Positions 1 through 7,461 of a DNA stretch of 64,000 bases are shown piece after piece (position 1 is the first letter of the stretch; each line of letters starts with the position of its first letter). The translations under genes and the position numbers were made by a program. A model generated the notes under the pieces. That model was not told the DNA's origin, did no database searches, and saw only the letters and a program-made list of their open reading frames with translations. The DNA lies in the NCBI GenBank assembly GCA_016936255.1, contig JAFGYE010000107.1, positions 62,001 through 126,000 of the forward strand, given 5' to 3'. This stretch comes from Marinifilaceae bacterium (lineage in GTDB: Bacteria > Bacteroidota > Bacteroidia > Bacteroidales > Marinifilaceae).

Positions 1-2
1 AT

Positions 3-149
3 GGTTTCAAAGTTATTCCTCAGGCATTTTATGATATGGGATATCAAAACAACGGTTTAATGATTCTTCCACCAATGGCATTAATTACAGTAGGAATTAT
101 TATTTGGGTTCAAAGATCTAGAGATAAATCTTTAATTGAGTCGAACTAA
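3..149 (+). CDS. nqrD: Na+-translocating NADH:quinone reductase subunit D, C-terminal fragment
   Basis: Only the last 48 codons are inside the window; the gene enters from the left edge and stops at TAA 147-149. The visible part has a hydrophobic stretch ([18 protein letters not shown]) followed by a short charged tail, which matches the last membrane helix and cytoplasmic end of NqrD/RnfD-type subunits. The identification rests mainly on position: nqrE follows 20 bases downstream and nqrF after it, the standard nqrABCDEF order. NqrD is an integral membrane subunit of the Na+ pump that couples NADH oxidation by quinone to sodium export. Confidence 0.85.
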   Translation, partial: GFKVIPQAFYDMGYQNNGLMILPPMALITVGIIIWVQRSRDKSLIESN

Positions 150-169
150 TTGTAAAGAAAAATCGAAAC

Positions 170-787
170 ATGGAAAATCTGATTAATATATTTATCAAGT
201 CGGTTTTTATCGACAACATGGTGTTCGCATTCTTCTTAGGAATGTGTTCGTATCTGGCTGTTTCCAAAACAGTAAAAACATCAGTTGGCCTTGGCATAGC
301 TGTAATATTTGTTTTGGGAATAACCGTTCCTTTAAATTACCTGTTAAACAAATACATTTTGGTAAGTGGAGCTCTTACATGGGTAGATCCTTCATTCGCT
401 GATGTAGATTTAAGCTTTTTAAGCTTTATCATGTTTATTGCAGTAATTGCTTCTTTGGTACAGTTGGTTGAAATGATTGTAGAAAAATTTGCTCCGGCTC
501 TTTATTCTTCTTTGGGTATCTTTCTTCCCTTAATTGCTGTTAACTGTGCAATTTTAGGAGGATCTCTTTTCATGCAGGAAAGAGACTATGGTACTTTGGC
601 AGAGGCAACCTCATTTGGTCTTGGATCAGGTCTGGGTTGGTTTCTTGCTATTATTGGTATCGCTGCAATTCGTGAAAAAATCCGTTACTCAAATATTCCT
701 GCTCCATTACGTGGACTTGGAATTACATTTATTGTAACAGGATTAATGGGGATTGCTTTTATGAGCTTTATGGGGATCAAACTCTAA
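170..787 (+). CDS. nqrE: Na+-translocating NADH:quinone reductase subunit E
   Basis: 205 residues, nearly all hydrophobic, with about six predicted membrane helices, the normal size and topology for NqrE. The N-terminus ([20 protein letters not shown]) and the segment with [10 protein letters not shown] are typical of the family, including the conserved Cys (here in GMCSYL) that in NqrD/NqrE helps hold the membrane-embedded iron centre. A second conserved Cys lies in [11 protein letters not shown]. It sits between nqrD and nqrF in the pump operon and forms part of the Na+ channel in the inner membrane. The ATG is 20 bases after the nqrD stop. Nothing unusual is seen. Confidence 0.96.
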   Translation: MENLINIFIKSVFIDNMVFAFFLGMCSYLAVSKTVKTSVGLGIAVIFVLGITVPLNYLLNKYILVSGALTWVDPSFADVDLSFLSFIMFIAVIASLVQLVEMIVEKFAPALYSSLGIFLPLIAVNCAILGGSLFMQERDYGTLAEATSFGLGSGLGWFLAIIGIAAIREKIRYSNIPAPLRGLGITFIVTGLMGIAFMSFMGIKL

Positions 788-842
788 GCTGAAAGAAGAA
801 TAAAGTAAAATTGAATTTTTAAAAAATTTAATCGGAATAGAG

Positions 843-2102
843 ATGATATTATTAACAACACAGGGAACAGTTATTGCCACAAGTATTGTGATCTTTCTAC
901 TTGTGATCCTGGTACTGGTTTCTATCCTTTTGTATGCAAAAAAGAAACTTACTCCATCAGGAGAGGTGACTATTGATATTAATGAAGGAAACCTAAAATT
1001 GGTTGTAGAGCCGGGCAATACCCTATTGGGAACTTTAGGAGCTCAAAAAATATTCTTGCCATCAGCTTGTGGTGGTGGTGGAACCTGCGCAATGTGTAAG
1101 TGTCAGGTGCATGACGGAGCAGGAAGTATACTACCAACAGAAACAGGCTATTTTACTCGTAAAGAAGCACAGAATGATTGGCGTCTGGCTTGTCAGGTAA
1201 AAGTAAAAGAAGACTTAAGCATGTCGATTCCTCAGGAAATTATGGGAATCAAGAAATGGGAGTGTGAAGTTGTTTCCAATAAAAACGTAGCTACTTTTAT
1301 TAAGGAGTTTGTGGTTAGATTACCGGAAGGTGAAATTCTTGATTTCAAATCGGGAGGATACATACAAATTGATGTTCCTAAAATCGATGTAGACTTTAAG
1401 GATATGATTATTGAAGACAAATATCGGGGAGAATGGGAACAGTTTAAGATGTTTGATCTTAAAATGAAAAACCCGGAACCTACATATCGTGCCTATTCAA
1501 TGGCTAACCATCCTGCCGAAGGAAATATTGTAATGTTGAACATTCGTATTGCAACTCCTCCATTCGATCGTGTAAACGGTGGTTGGATGAATGTGAATCC
1601 AGGTATTTGTTCTTCTTTTATTTTCTCTCGGAAACCGGGTGATAAAGTTACCGTTTCTGGACCTTACGGTGAATTCTTTATTAAAGAAACCAATAACGAG
1701 ATGATGTTTATTGGTGGTGGTGCTGGTATGGCTCCAATGCGTTCTCATATCTTTCACTTGTTCCATACTGTGAAAACCGGTCGTAAGGCTACTTTCTGGT
1801 ATGGTGCACGTTCATTAAAAGAGGTGTTTTATGCAGAGCAGTTCGATGCTATCGCTGCTGATTTCCCTAATTTCGAGTGGCACTTAGCTCTATCTGAGCC
1901 TCAGCCGGAAGATAATTGGGAAGGACCAACTGGATTTATTCACCAGGTGATTTACGACAACTACCTAAGCAAACATGAGGAGCCGGAAGATGTTGAGTAT
2001 TACCTTTGTGGACCTCCAATGATGAATTCTGCTGTTACAAACATGCTTTATGAGTTAGGAGTACCAGACGAAATGGTCGAATTTGACGATTTTGGATCGT
2101 AA
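843..2102 (+). CDS. nqrF: Na+-translocating NADH:quinone reductase subunit F (NADH dehydrogenase subunit)
   Basis: 419 residues. A single N-terminal membrane anchor (about residues 7-32) is followed by a ferredoxin domain with the 2Fe-2S ligands C76, C82, C85 and C117. A ferredoxin-reductase module comes next: FAD-binding RAYSMANHP near residue 218 and NADH-binding GGGAGMAPMRSH near 287, with the C-terminal CGPPMMN motif. It takes hydride from NADH and passes electrons through FAD and the 2Fe-2S cluster into the pump. This is the last gene of the nqr operon; the stop is followed within 10 bases by an intrinsic terminator. Length and motif order are normal. Confidence 0.97.
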   Translation: MILLTTQGTVIATSIVIFLLVILVLVSILLYAKKKLTPSGEVTIDINEGNLKLVVEPGNTLLGTLGAQKIFLPSACGGGGTCAMCKCQVHDGAGSILPTETGYFTRKEAQNDWRLACQVKVKEDLSMSIPQEIMGIKKWECEVVSNKNVATFIKEFVVRLPEGEILDFKSGGYIQIDVPKIDVDFKDMIIEDKYRGEWEQFKMFDLKMKNPEPTYRAYSMANHPAEGNIVMLNIRIATPPFDRVNGGWMNVNPGICSSFIFSRKPGDKVTVSGPYGEFFIKETNNEMMFIGGGAGMAPMRSHIFHLFHTVKTGRKATFWYGARSLKEVFYAEQFDAIAADFPNFEWHLALSEPQPEDNWEGPTGFIHQVIYDNYLSKHEEPEDVEYYLCGPPMMNSAVTNMLYELGVPDEMVEFDDFGS

Positions 2103-2111
2103 TTATAATAT

Positions 2112-2147
2112 AACAAGCCTCGGATTTTTCGAGGCTTGTTTGTTTTT
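2112..2147 (+). terminator. Intrinsic terminator of the nqr operon
   Basis: A perfect 11-bp stem (AACAAGCCTCG at 2112-2122 with CGAGGCTTGTT at 2130-2140), a 7-base loop, then a T-rich tail to 2147. It lies 10 bases after the nqrF stop. Confidence 0.9.
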
Positions 2148-2166
2148 ATAAGCTTGATTACTTTTG
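2136..2166 (+). promoter_or_regulatory. Probable apbE promoter overlapping the nqr terminator
   Basis: A perfect Bacteroidota -7 box TACTTTTG (2159-2166) is preceded by TTG at 2136-2138 with a 20-base spacer. The -33 element lies inside the 3' arm of the nqrF terminator. Transcription would start near 2172, about 35 bases before the apbE ATG. Confidence 0.6.
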
Positions 2167-2206
2167 TTTCATTAATATCCTTTAAAATACGAACTATTCT
2201 TCAGTC

Positions 2207-3214
2207 ATGAGAAATTTATTTAATTCATTCGTTCTTGTCGGCATTCTGATCTTATCATCGTGCCAAAACAACAATAAAAACTATTATTTTGATGAAGGGC
2301 AAATATTTGGCACCTTTTATCACATTACTTACGAGTACACTGGCAACGAAAGTCTTCATGATAATATAATGGCTAAGTTAGCAGAATTCGATCTGTCTCT
2401 GTCCACATATAAGCCACAGTCGGTAATTTCAAGGGTGAATAATAATGATACTACGGTAGTATTGGATCATTATTTTGTGACTACCTTAAAAAGAGGAGAG
2501 GAAATATCGCGGATTACGGATGGTGCATTTGATATGACTGTTGCACCTTTGGTTAATGCCTGGGGCTTTGGATTTAAGAATAAGCTCGATCCAGAGATGA
2601 TTCCTGTTGATAGTTTGCTGGAGATTGTTGGTTATGAAAAAGTAAGGCTATTGAATGGGAAAGTTGTAAAGGATGATCCCAGAATCATGTTCGACGCAAG
2701 TGCTATTGCAAAAGGATATGGTGTTGATGTTGTTGCCGATCTTTTGGAATTAAATGGCGTTAGGAATTACATGGTTGAAATTGGAGGTGAAATTCGCGCT
2801 AAAGGTGAAAATGATAAAGGCAGAATCTGGCGTGTGGGTATTGATAAGCCAATTGATGATCCATCAACCATGTCGAGAGAAATACAAGAGGTAGTTCAGA
2901 TGGGAAATGGAGCCTTGGCTACTTCGGGAAACTATCGTCAGTACTACATTAAGAATGGGAAAAAATATGCTCACACAATTGATCCCCGTATAGGATATCC
3001 AGTTCAGCACAGTTTGCTTTCGGCTTCGGTATTTGCTCCGGATTGTATGTCAGCCGATGCCTATGCAACCAGTTTTATGGTGTTGGGATTGGAAAAAAGC
3101 ATTGGAATTGTTGAGAAAGATTCACTATTGGAAGCTTATTTTATTTATGCGGATTCTTTGGGTAATTATAAAACCTATGTAAGTGAAAAGTTAAAGGATT
3201 CACTCATAAAGTAG
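2207..3214 (+). CDS. apbE: FAD:protein FMN transferase, lipoprotein
   Basis: 335 residues with a lipoprotein signal peptide ending in LILSSC (C19 lipidated), so the enzyme is anchored facing the periplasm. ApbE covalently attaches FMN from FAD to Thr/Ser residues of NqrB and NqrC (and RnfG/RnfD) through phosphoester bonds, so it is a maturation factor for the pump encoded just upstream. Family motifs are visible: an acidic loop DASAIAKGYGVD around residue 165, GGEIRAKG, TSGNYRQYY and HTIDPRIGYP toward the C-terminus. It appears to have its own promoter rather than read-through from nqrF. Confidence 0.95.
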   Translation: MRNLFNSFVLVGILILSSCQNNNKNYYFDEGQIFGTFYHITYEYTGNESLHDNIMAKLAEFDLSLSTYKPQSVISRVNNNDTTVVLDHYFVTTLKRGEEISRITDGAFDMTVAPLVNAWGFGFKNKLDPEMIPVDSLLEIVGYEKVRLLNGKVVKDDPRIMFDASAIAKGYGVDVVADLLELNGVRNYMVEIGGEIRAKGENDKGRIWRVGIDKPIDDPSTMSREIQEVVQMGNGALATSGNYRQYYIKNGKKYAHTIDPRIGYPVQHSLLSASVFAPDCMSADAYATSFMVLGLEKSIGIVEKDSLLEAYFIYADSLGNYKTYVSEKLKDSLIK

Positions 3215-3336
3215 ATTGAATTGATGATAGGGAGGGGGTGAAAATTATCGGTTTTCGATTTCCGCAGCTTGGAAAATAAGTAGTTGTTATGAAATAATAC
3301 AAACAACGGGAAATAAAAAACCGATAACTCAATTCC

Positions 3337-3504
3337 TTATTGTGTATCACAATTTTCCTTGTCCGGATCAGTACAGTTACAAGAACCACAGCTGCCACCG
3401 GTAAACTTTGCATTTTTATCGAATAACAACTTAATACCAATTCCGATAAAAGCAAGCAGCAATAAAAATAGTGATAGTAGTAATATCTTAAAAAACACTG
3501 CCAT
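3337..3504 (-). CDS. Small membrane-anchored cysteine-rich protein
   Basis: 55 codons read on the minus strand from ATG at 3504 to TAA at 3337. Residues 4-27 form one hydrophobic helix (FFKILLLSLFLLLLAFIGIG); the 28-residue tail contains five cysteines' worth of potential ligands arranged as GGSCGSCNC and ENC (four Cys visible in these motifs). The function is unknown. Such short proteins recur near nqr/apbE in Bacteroidota (recollection, not checked). It lies 93 bases downstream of another small membrane protein on the same strand and convergent with apbE. A role in electron transfer, metal handling or pump assembly is only inferred from position and the C-x2-C-x-C motif. Confidence 0.65.
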   Translation of the reverse strand: MAVFFKILLLSLFLLLLAFIGIGIKLLFDKNAKFTGGSCGSCNCTDPDKENCDTQ

Positions 3505-3597
3505 TTTAAATTAGATTTTAGGATACTCCGGTTAAGGATACGATTGTAAAATTAGATGGTTATATATCTAATGTTAAAATTTAAATTTATTTTCGGC

Positions 3598-3840
3598 TTA
3601 GAGAGATTTTAATTCTTTCTCTAAAAGTGTTAATTGTTTGAATTGAAGCGATTTTTTGGCTTTAGCTTGCTCCATTTTATCTTGCGAAGTAGCACATCCA
3701 ATTCCTCTTTTCTTCAAATCTTTATTATTTCCAATATGGAGTTCTGGAAATTTACCATTCTTTTTAACCAATATAGTAATAGCAAAACCTGCAAAGCCAA
3801 TTGCCAGAAGAAAGCTTGTTATAAGTACGACTGTAATCAT
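3598..3840 (-). CDS. Small conserved single-span membrane protein
   Basis: 80 residues starting at ATG 3840. Residues 2-25 are a hydrophobic helix, followed by a basic patch and the motif KFPELHIGNNKDLKKRGIGC, then a charged, probably helical tail (QDKMEQAKAKKSLQFKQL). I recognise the FP-x-H-x-GNNK-x-L-x-x-RGI-x-C pattern as a recurring uncharacterised Bacteroidota protein; no function is known to me. It is the first of two minus-strand small membrane genes (the next starts at 3504) and divergent from the E1 dehydrogenase gene. The upstream region carries a cluster of palindromes. Confidence 0.7.
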   Translation of the reverse strand: MITVVLITSFLLAIGFAGFAITILVKKNGKFPELHIGNNKDLKKRGIGCATSQDKMEQAKAKKSLQFKQLTLLEKELKSL

Positions 3841-3893
3841 TTGAATAGTTCTTAATTTTTTATAAAAAGAGCTGTAAAAGCCTTTAAATTATT

Positions 3894-3981
3894 TTGGTAT
3901 AATACCAATTTATTATTTGTTGACAACAACAAGAGTATTACATTAGTAATACAAATAAATTAATAATAAGTAGTTATTATT
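3894..3981. promoter_or_regulatory. Cluster of four perfect palindromes in a divergent promoter region
   Basis: In order: TTGGTAT-A-ATACCAA (3894-3908), TTGTTG-A-CAACAA (3917-3929), GTATTAC-ATTA-GTAATAC (3935-3952) and AATAATAA-GTAG-TTATTATT (3962-3981). All arms are perfect. They lie in the 356-base gap between the divergently transcribed small membrane protein operon and the E1 dehydrogenase gene, where operators would be expected. No regulator is identified, and the AT-rich background makes chance palindromes more likely, particularly the last one. Confidence 0.4.
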
Positions 3982-4083
3982 CACAGGCAAAGATATCATT
4001 TCGGTATTGTTCTTCCAAACAAAAACAGATTTAAAGGTCTGTAAATATTTGGATAAAATATTCTTATTTAGAATAATTCTTGC

Positions 4084-4091
4084 TAAATTTG
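4084..4091 (+). promoter_or_regulatory. -7 promoter box for the E1 dehydrogenase gene
   Basis: TAAATTTG matches the Bacteroidota TAnnTTTG -7 box exactly. No good TTG -33 element is seen at the usual distance. The start site would be near 4098, giving a leader of about 100 bases. Confidence 0.4.
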
Positions 4092-4196
4092 ATCTAAATT
4101 TAACTGAGGGATATTCTGTTAAATAAGCACACTAACACATCTTTGTTTGCAATTGCAGGGGGGGAAAAGCTTTGCAGACTAATAACGCAAAATTAT

Positions 4197-6641
4197 ATGT
4201 CGGAAATGGTAAAAGAAGATAAGGAGACAAAAAAAGAAAATTTGTCATTCAACGATTTTACAACTGAAGTACTGGAAGATTATCGAATTGCCAATGTTAG
4301 CCGCCAGTTAAGTATATGGGGGCGTAAGGAAGTATTAACCGGTAAGGCGAAATTTGGAATATTTGGAGATGGAAAAGAAGTTGCTCAGATTGCTATGGCC
4401 AAAGCCTTTAATAAAGGAGACTGGCGCTCTGGGTATTATCGCGATCAAACTTTTATGCTTGCCTCTGGAATGTTATCAAGTGAGGAATTTTTTGCTCAAT
4501 TATTTGGTGAGACCGAACTAGACAAAAATCCGGCTAATGGTGGGCGTTTAATGAATAATCATTATGCATCCAGAAGTTTAAATGCGGACGGAAGCTGGAA
4601 AAATTTAACAAATCAGAAAAATTCATCCGCTGATATTTCACCAACAGCGGGTCAAATGCCTAGATTGCTCGGCTTAGCTTACGCATCAAAAATTTTCAGA
4701 CAGAATAATGAATTACATGCGTTTTCTGAGTTTTCAGATAAGGGAAACGAGGTTGCTTTCGGCACAATAGGTGATTCCAGTACTTCCGAAGGTCATTTTT
4801 GGGAAACCATTAATGCTGCAGGTGTTCTGCAGGTACCTATGGCTATGAGTGTTTGGGATGATGGATGGGGAATTTCTGTTCCTAATAAGTATCAAACTAC
4901 AAAATCGAACATCTCAGAAGTCCTTAAGGGGTTTGAAAAGGATGAAAATGGAGATGGTTACTTAATTTATAAGGCTAAGGGATGGGATTATCCTTCACTT
5001 TGTAAAATGTATATGGAAGGAGTTGAGCTTTGCCGTAAAGATCATGTTCCTGTTTTATTTCATGTGACAGAAATGACTCAACCCTTAGGGCACTCAACCT
5101 CGGGTTCGCACGAACGTTACAAAACTAAGGAACGTCTCGATTGGGAAAATGAATATGATCCAATTAAAAAAATGAGAGAATGGATTCTTTCCCTGGAATT
5201 AGCGACAGAAGAAAGCTTAGACAAAATAGAAAATGTAGCACTGAAAGAAGTAAAAGCGGCAAGAAAAGCGGCTTGGAAGTCTTTTTCTGATCCGATAATA
5301 GAAGAAAGAGATGTATTGATTGAATTGGTGAAGAATGCCGGTTGCGATTGTAAGAAAACAGAAAGAATAGACAAAATTGTAAATGATCTTAAAAAGCTTA
5401 TTCATCCGGTTCGAAAGGATAATTTTACGGCAGCAAAGAAAATATTACGTTTTATTTGTAGTTCATGTGAAAGCTTTAAACCTTTAAAGTCGCAATTGCA
5501 GTTGTGGCTTAAAAATTCTCTTGAGGAAAATCATGAACGATACAGCAGTCATTTATACAGCGAGACTGATTTAAGAGTGCAAAATATCAAAACCTGTGCT
5601 CCTGTTTACTCTGACGAATCAAAAATGGTAAACGGACGTGAAGTTCTTCGCGATAATTTCGATAAACTTTTTAGTAAATATCCTTTGTTGTTGACTTTTG
5701 GTGAAGATACCGGCTTTATTGGTGGTGTAAACCAGAGTTTGGAAGGAATGCAGAAGAAATACGGCGAGCTTAGAGTTACAGATACAGGAATTAGAGAGGC
5801 TACCATTTTAGGGCAGGGAATTGGTTTGGCATTAAGAGGATTGCGTCCAATTGCCGAGATCCAATACTTCGATTATCTGCTGTATGCATTGCAAACTATG
5901 AGTGATGATTTGGCTACATTGCAATACAGAACCAAAGGAGGACAAAAAGCACCGGTAATTATTCGTACCCGCGGTCATCGTTTGGAAGGAATTTGGCATT
6001 CGGGTTCTCCTCTAAGCATGGTGATTAACTCAATCAGAGGAATTCATGTGTGTGTGCCAAGAGATATGACCAAGGCAGCAGGCTTTTACAATACACTTTT
6101 AGAATCGGACGAGCCGGCATTAGTAATTGAGCCACTCAATGGTTACAGATTAAAGGAAAAAATGCCTGATAATTTAGGGGAATTTAATACTCCATTAGGG
6201 ATTCCTGAAGTTCTAGAAGAAGGGACTGACATTACCTTAGTTACTTATGGTTCATGTGTTCGAATTGCTGAAGATGCAGTTAAGCAGTTAAAAGATTTTA
6301 ATATCTCAGTTGAACTGATTGATGTTCAGACTTTATTGCCATTTGATATTAATAGTCGAATTCTTGAATCGGTAAAGAAAACCAATCGGATTGTATTTTT
6401 CGATGAGGATGTACCTGGAGGAGCTACTGCTTTTATGATGCAGAAAGTGCTGGAAGAACAAAATGCTTATTATCATTTGGATTCAGAACCTAGAACAATT
6501 ACTGCTAAAGATCACCGGCCTGCATATGGTACTGATGGAGATTATTTTTCAAATCCCAATGCAGAGGATGTATTTGAGATAATTTATGACATCATGAGGG
6601 AATCAAATCCTCAAAAATTTCCACCTATATATACCAATTAA
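4197..6641 (+). CDS. 2-oxoacid dehydrogenase E1, fused alpha and beta subunits
   Basis: 814 residues from ATG 4197; an upstream in-frame TTG at 4143 extends the frame but adds no recognisable domain. The N-terminal half is an E1-alpha domain with the thiamine diphosphate motif GDSSTSEGHFWE near residue 200. The C-terminal half (from about residue 480) is E1-beta with FGEDTGFIGGV, VTDTGIREATILGQGIGLAL and the HRLEGIWHSGSP loop. Between them is a helical linker of about 110 residues containing CDC and CSSC. E1 decarboxylates a 2-oxoacid and acylates the lipoyl group of E2; the E2 gene is at 22725-24044 and no E3 is in the window. Branched-chain 2-oxoacid is the likeliest substrate, but pyruvate is not excluded. 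A terminator follows at 6668. Confidence 0.88.
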   Translation: MSEMVKEDKETKKENLSFNDFTTEVLEDYRIANVSRQLSIWGRKEVLTGKAKFGIFGDGKEVAQIAMAKAFNKGDWRSGYYRDQTFMLASGMLSSEEFFAQLFGETELDKNPANGGRLMNNHYASRSLNADGSWKNLTNQKNSSADISPTAGQMPRLLGLAYASKIFRQNNELHAFSEFSDKGNEVAFGTIGDSSTSEGHFWETINAAGVLQVPMAMSVWDDGWGISVPNKYQTTKSNISEVLKGFEKDENGDGYLIYKAKGWDYPSLCKMYMEGVELCRKDHVPVLFHVTEMTQPLGHSTSGSHERYKTKERLDWENEYDPIKKMREWILSLELATEESLDKIENVALKEVKAARKAAWKSFSDPIIEERDVLIELVKNAGCDCKKTERIDKIVNDLKKLIHPVRKDNFTAAKKILRFICSSCESFKPLKSQLQLWLKNSLEENHERYSSHLYSETDLRVQNIKTCAPVYSDESKMVNGREVLRDNFDKLFSKYPLLLTFGEDTGFIGGVNQSLEGMQKKYGELRVTDTGIREATILGQGIGLALRGLRPIAEIQYFDYLLYALQTMSDDLATLQYRTKGGQKAPVIIRTRGHRLEGIWHSGSPLSMVINSIRGIHVCVPRDMTKAAGFYNTLLESDEPALVIEPLNGYRLKEKMPDNLGEFNTPLGIPEVLEEGTDITLVTYGSCVRIAEDAVKQLKDFNISVELIDVQTLLPFDINSRILESVKKTNRIVFFDEDVPGGATAFMMQKVLEEQNAYYHLDSEPRTITAKDHRPAYGTDGDYFSNPNAEDVFEIIYDIMRESNPQKFPPIYTN

Positions 6642-6667
6642 GAAATTGTAATTATTTTATAATTAAG

Positions 6668-6700
6668 AGACTGGATTTTAACCGATTCAGTCTTTTTTTT
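6668..6700 (+). terminator. Intrinsic terminator after the E1 dehydrogenase gene
   Basis: AGACTGGATT (6668-6677) pairs with GATTCAGTCT (6684-6693) with two G-U pairs, a 6-base loop and seven further T residues. It lies 27 bases after the stop codon. Confidence 0.85.
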
Positions 6701-6777
6701 GTTAAAAGTTGTTAAATATGAGATTATTCTCATAATGATGTCACCCCTTTTTCTGATCAACTTGTTATAGTATTGTT

Positions 6778-6925
6778 CGAGAGGATCTATAGGGGAGATT
6801 CTCGAATATTTTTAGTTAGTGATTGTTGGATAAAATGTGGTAATTCTAGACAACAAATCAATTCTGAAAGGGCTCCAGAATATACAGGGGTAACAGCCAT
6901 CTCGAAAGAGGTGGCTTCTCTTTTG
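6778..6925 (+). ncRNA. Structured RNA element, copy A, with its own terminator
   Basis: About 148 bases without an ORF. It has a 5' hairpin with outer stem CGAGA/TCTCG that presents TATAGGGG in the loop, a conserved middle block ending ATGTGGTAATTC, a short GCTCC/GGGGT hairpin at 6872-6891, and a strong GAAA-tetraloop terminator (AGCCATCTC 6895-6903 with GAGGTGGCT 6908-6916, then TCTCTTTT). A near-match -7 box TAGTATTG lies at 6768-6775. Copies B and C share this order of parts with compensatory stem changes. I do not recognise the family; an sRNA or a leader/attenuator are both possible. Confidence 0.6.
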
Positions 6926-7011
6926 TAAAATAAGTATGGTTTTTTACGCAACTTTTAACAATATTTCAATCATTATTTTGTTCGGATGTGCTAAGTAGTC
7001 ATTCGAAAGCT

Positions 7012-7150
7012 GTTCTTGTTGATATTAGGGGTATTCCCAAGAACTGTATTGCTAATTGTTAATTGATGTGGTAGTTCAGTTAATAATTTTTTCTAAAGGG
7101 CTCCAAAATATATCGGAGTTACAACCATCTCGAAAGAGGTGGTTGTTTTT
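7012..7150 (+). ncRNA. Structured RNA element, copy B (diverged), with its own terminator
   Basis: The same layout as copies A and C but with much more sequence change. The 5' hairpin has outer stem GTTCTTG (7012-7018)/CAAGAAC (7038-7044) around ATATTAGGGGTAT. The middle block keeps ATTGTTAATTGATGTGGTAG. The second hairpin is GCTCC/GGAGT, where the U-G pair of copies A and C is a U-A pair. The terminator is ACAACCATCTC (7121-7131)/GAGGTGGTTGT (7136-7146) with a GAAA loop and T-run. Stem identity changes while pairing is kept, which supports an RNA function. Confidence 0.55.
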
Positions 7151-7280
7151 TATGTAATTATAAATTAGTGCATCGATCAAAATTTTTAAGCAGTTATTTA
7201 TTTTAGTATAAGATAATTAGTTGCATATTTCTTACATATGTAGTCACCTTATTTGGGTTTTTAATTGTCTTGTACTCGTT

Positions 7281-7430
7281 CGGGAGAATCTATAGGGGAA
7301 ATTTCCGGATATTTTAGTTAGTGATTGTTGGATGTAATGTGGTAATTCTAGACAGCAAATCAATTCTAAAAGGGCTCCAAAATATACTGGGGTAACAGCC
7401 ATCCCGAAAGGGATGGCTTCTCTTTTTTTG
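7281..7430 (+). ncRNA. Structured RNA element, copy C, with its own terminator
   Basis: Nearly identical to copy A through the middle block (TTAGTTAGTGATTGTTGGAT, ATGTGGTAATTCTAGACA). The 5' hairpin is CGGGA/TTCCG around TATAGGGG, the second hairpin GCTCC/GGGGT, and the terminator AGCCATCCC (7397-7405)/GGGATGGCT (7410-7418) with a GAAA loop and a long T-run. It ends 31 bases before the acetyltransferase ATG at 7462, so this copy could act as that gene's leader. A -7-like TATCTTTA at 7431-7438 suggests the gene may also have its own start site after the terminator. Confidence 0.6.
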
Positions 7431-7461
7431 TATCTTTAAGGCAATCCAAAATTTAGTTTCT

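Noticed and set aside
3204-3455. 83-codon minus-strand ORF after apbE
   Set aside because: Another frame, 3337-3504, gives a clear membrane helix plus cysteine motif; this one is basic and random-looking.
4143-4196. TTG start extending the E1 dehydrogenase by 18 residues
   Set aside because: The extra residues match no family feature, and ATG 4197 gives a charged N-terminus typical of these enzymes; the -7 box at 4084 is compatible with both.
6778-7430. Repeats considered as a CRISPR array
   Set aside because: Units are about 150 bases with uneven 90-130 base gaps and internal terminators; no short direct repeats, unique spacers or cas genes.
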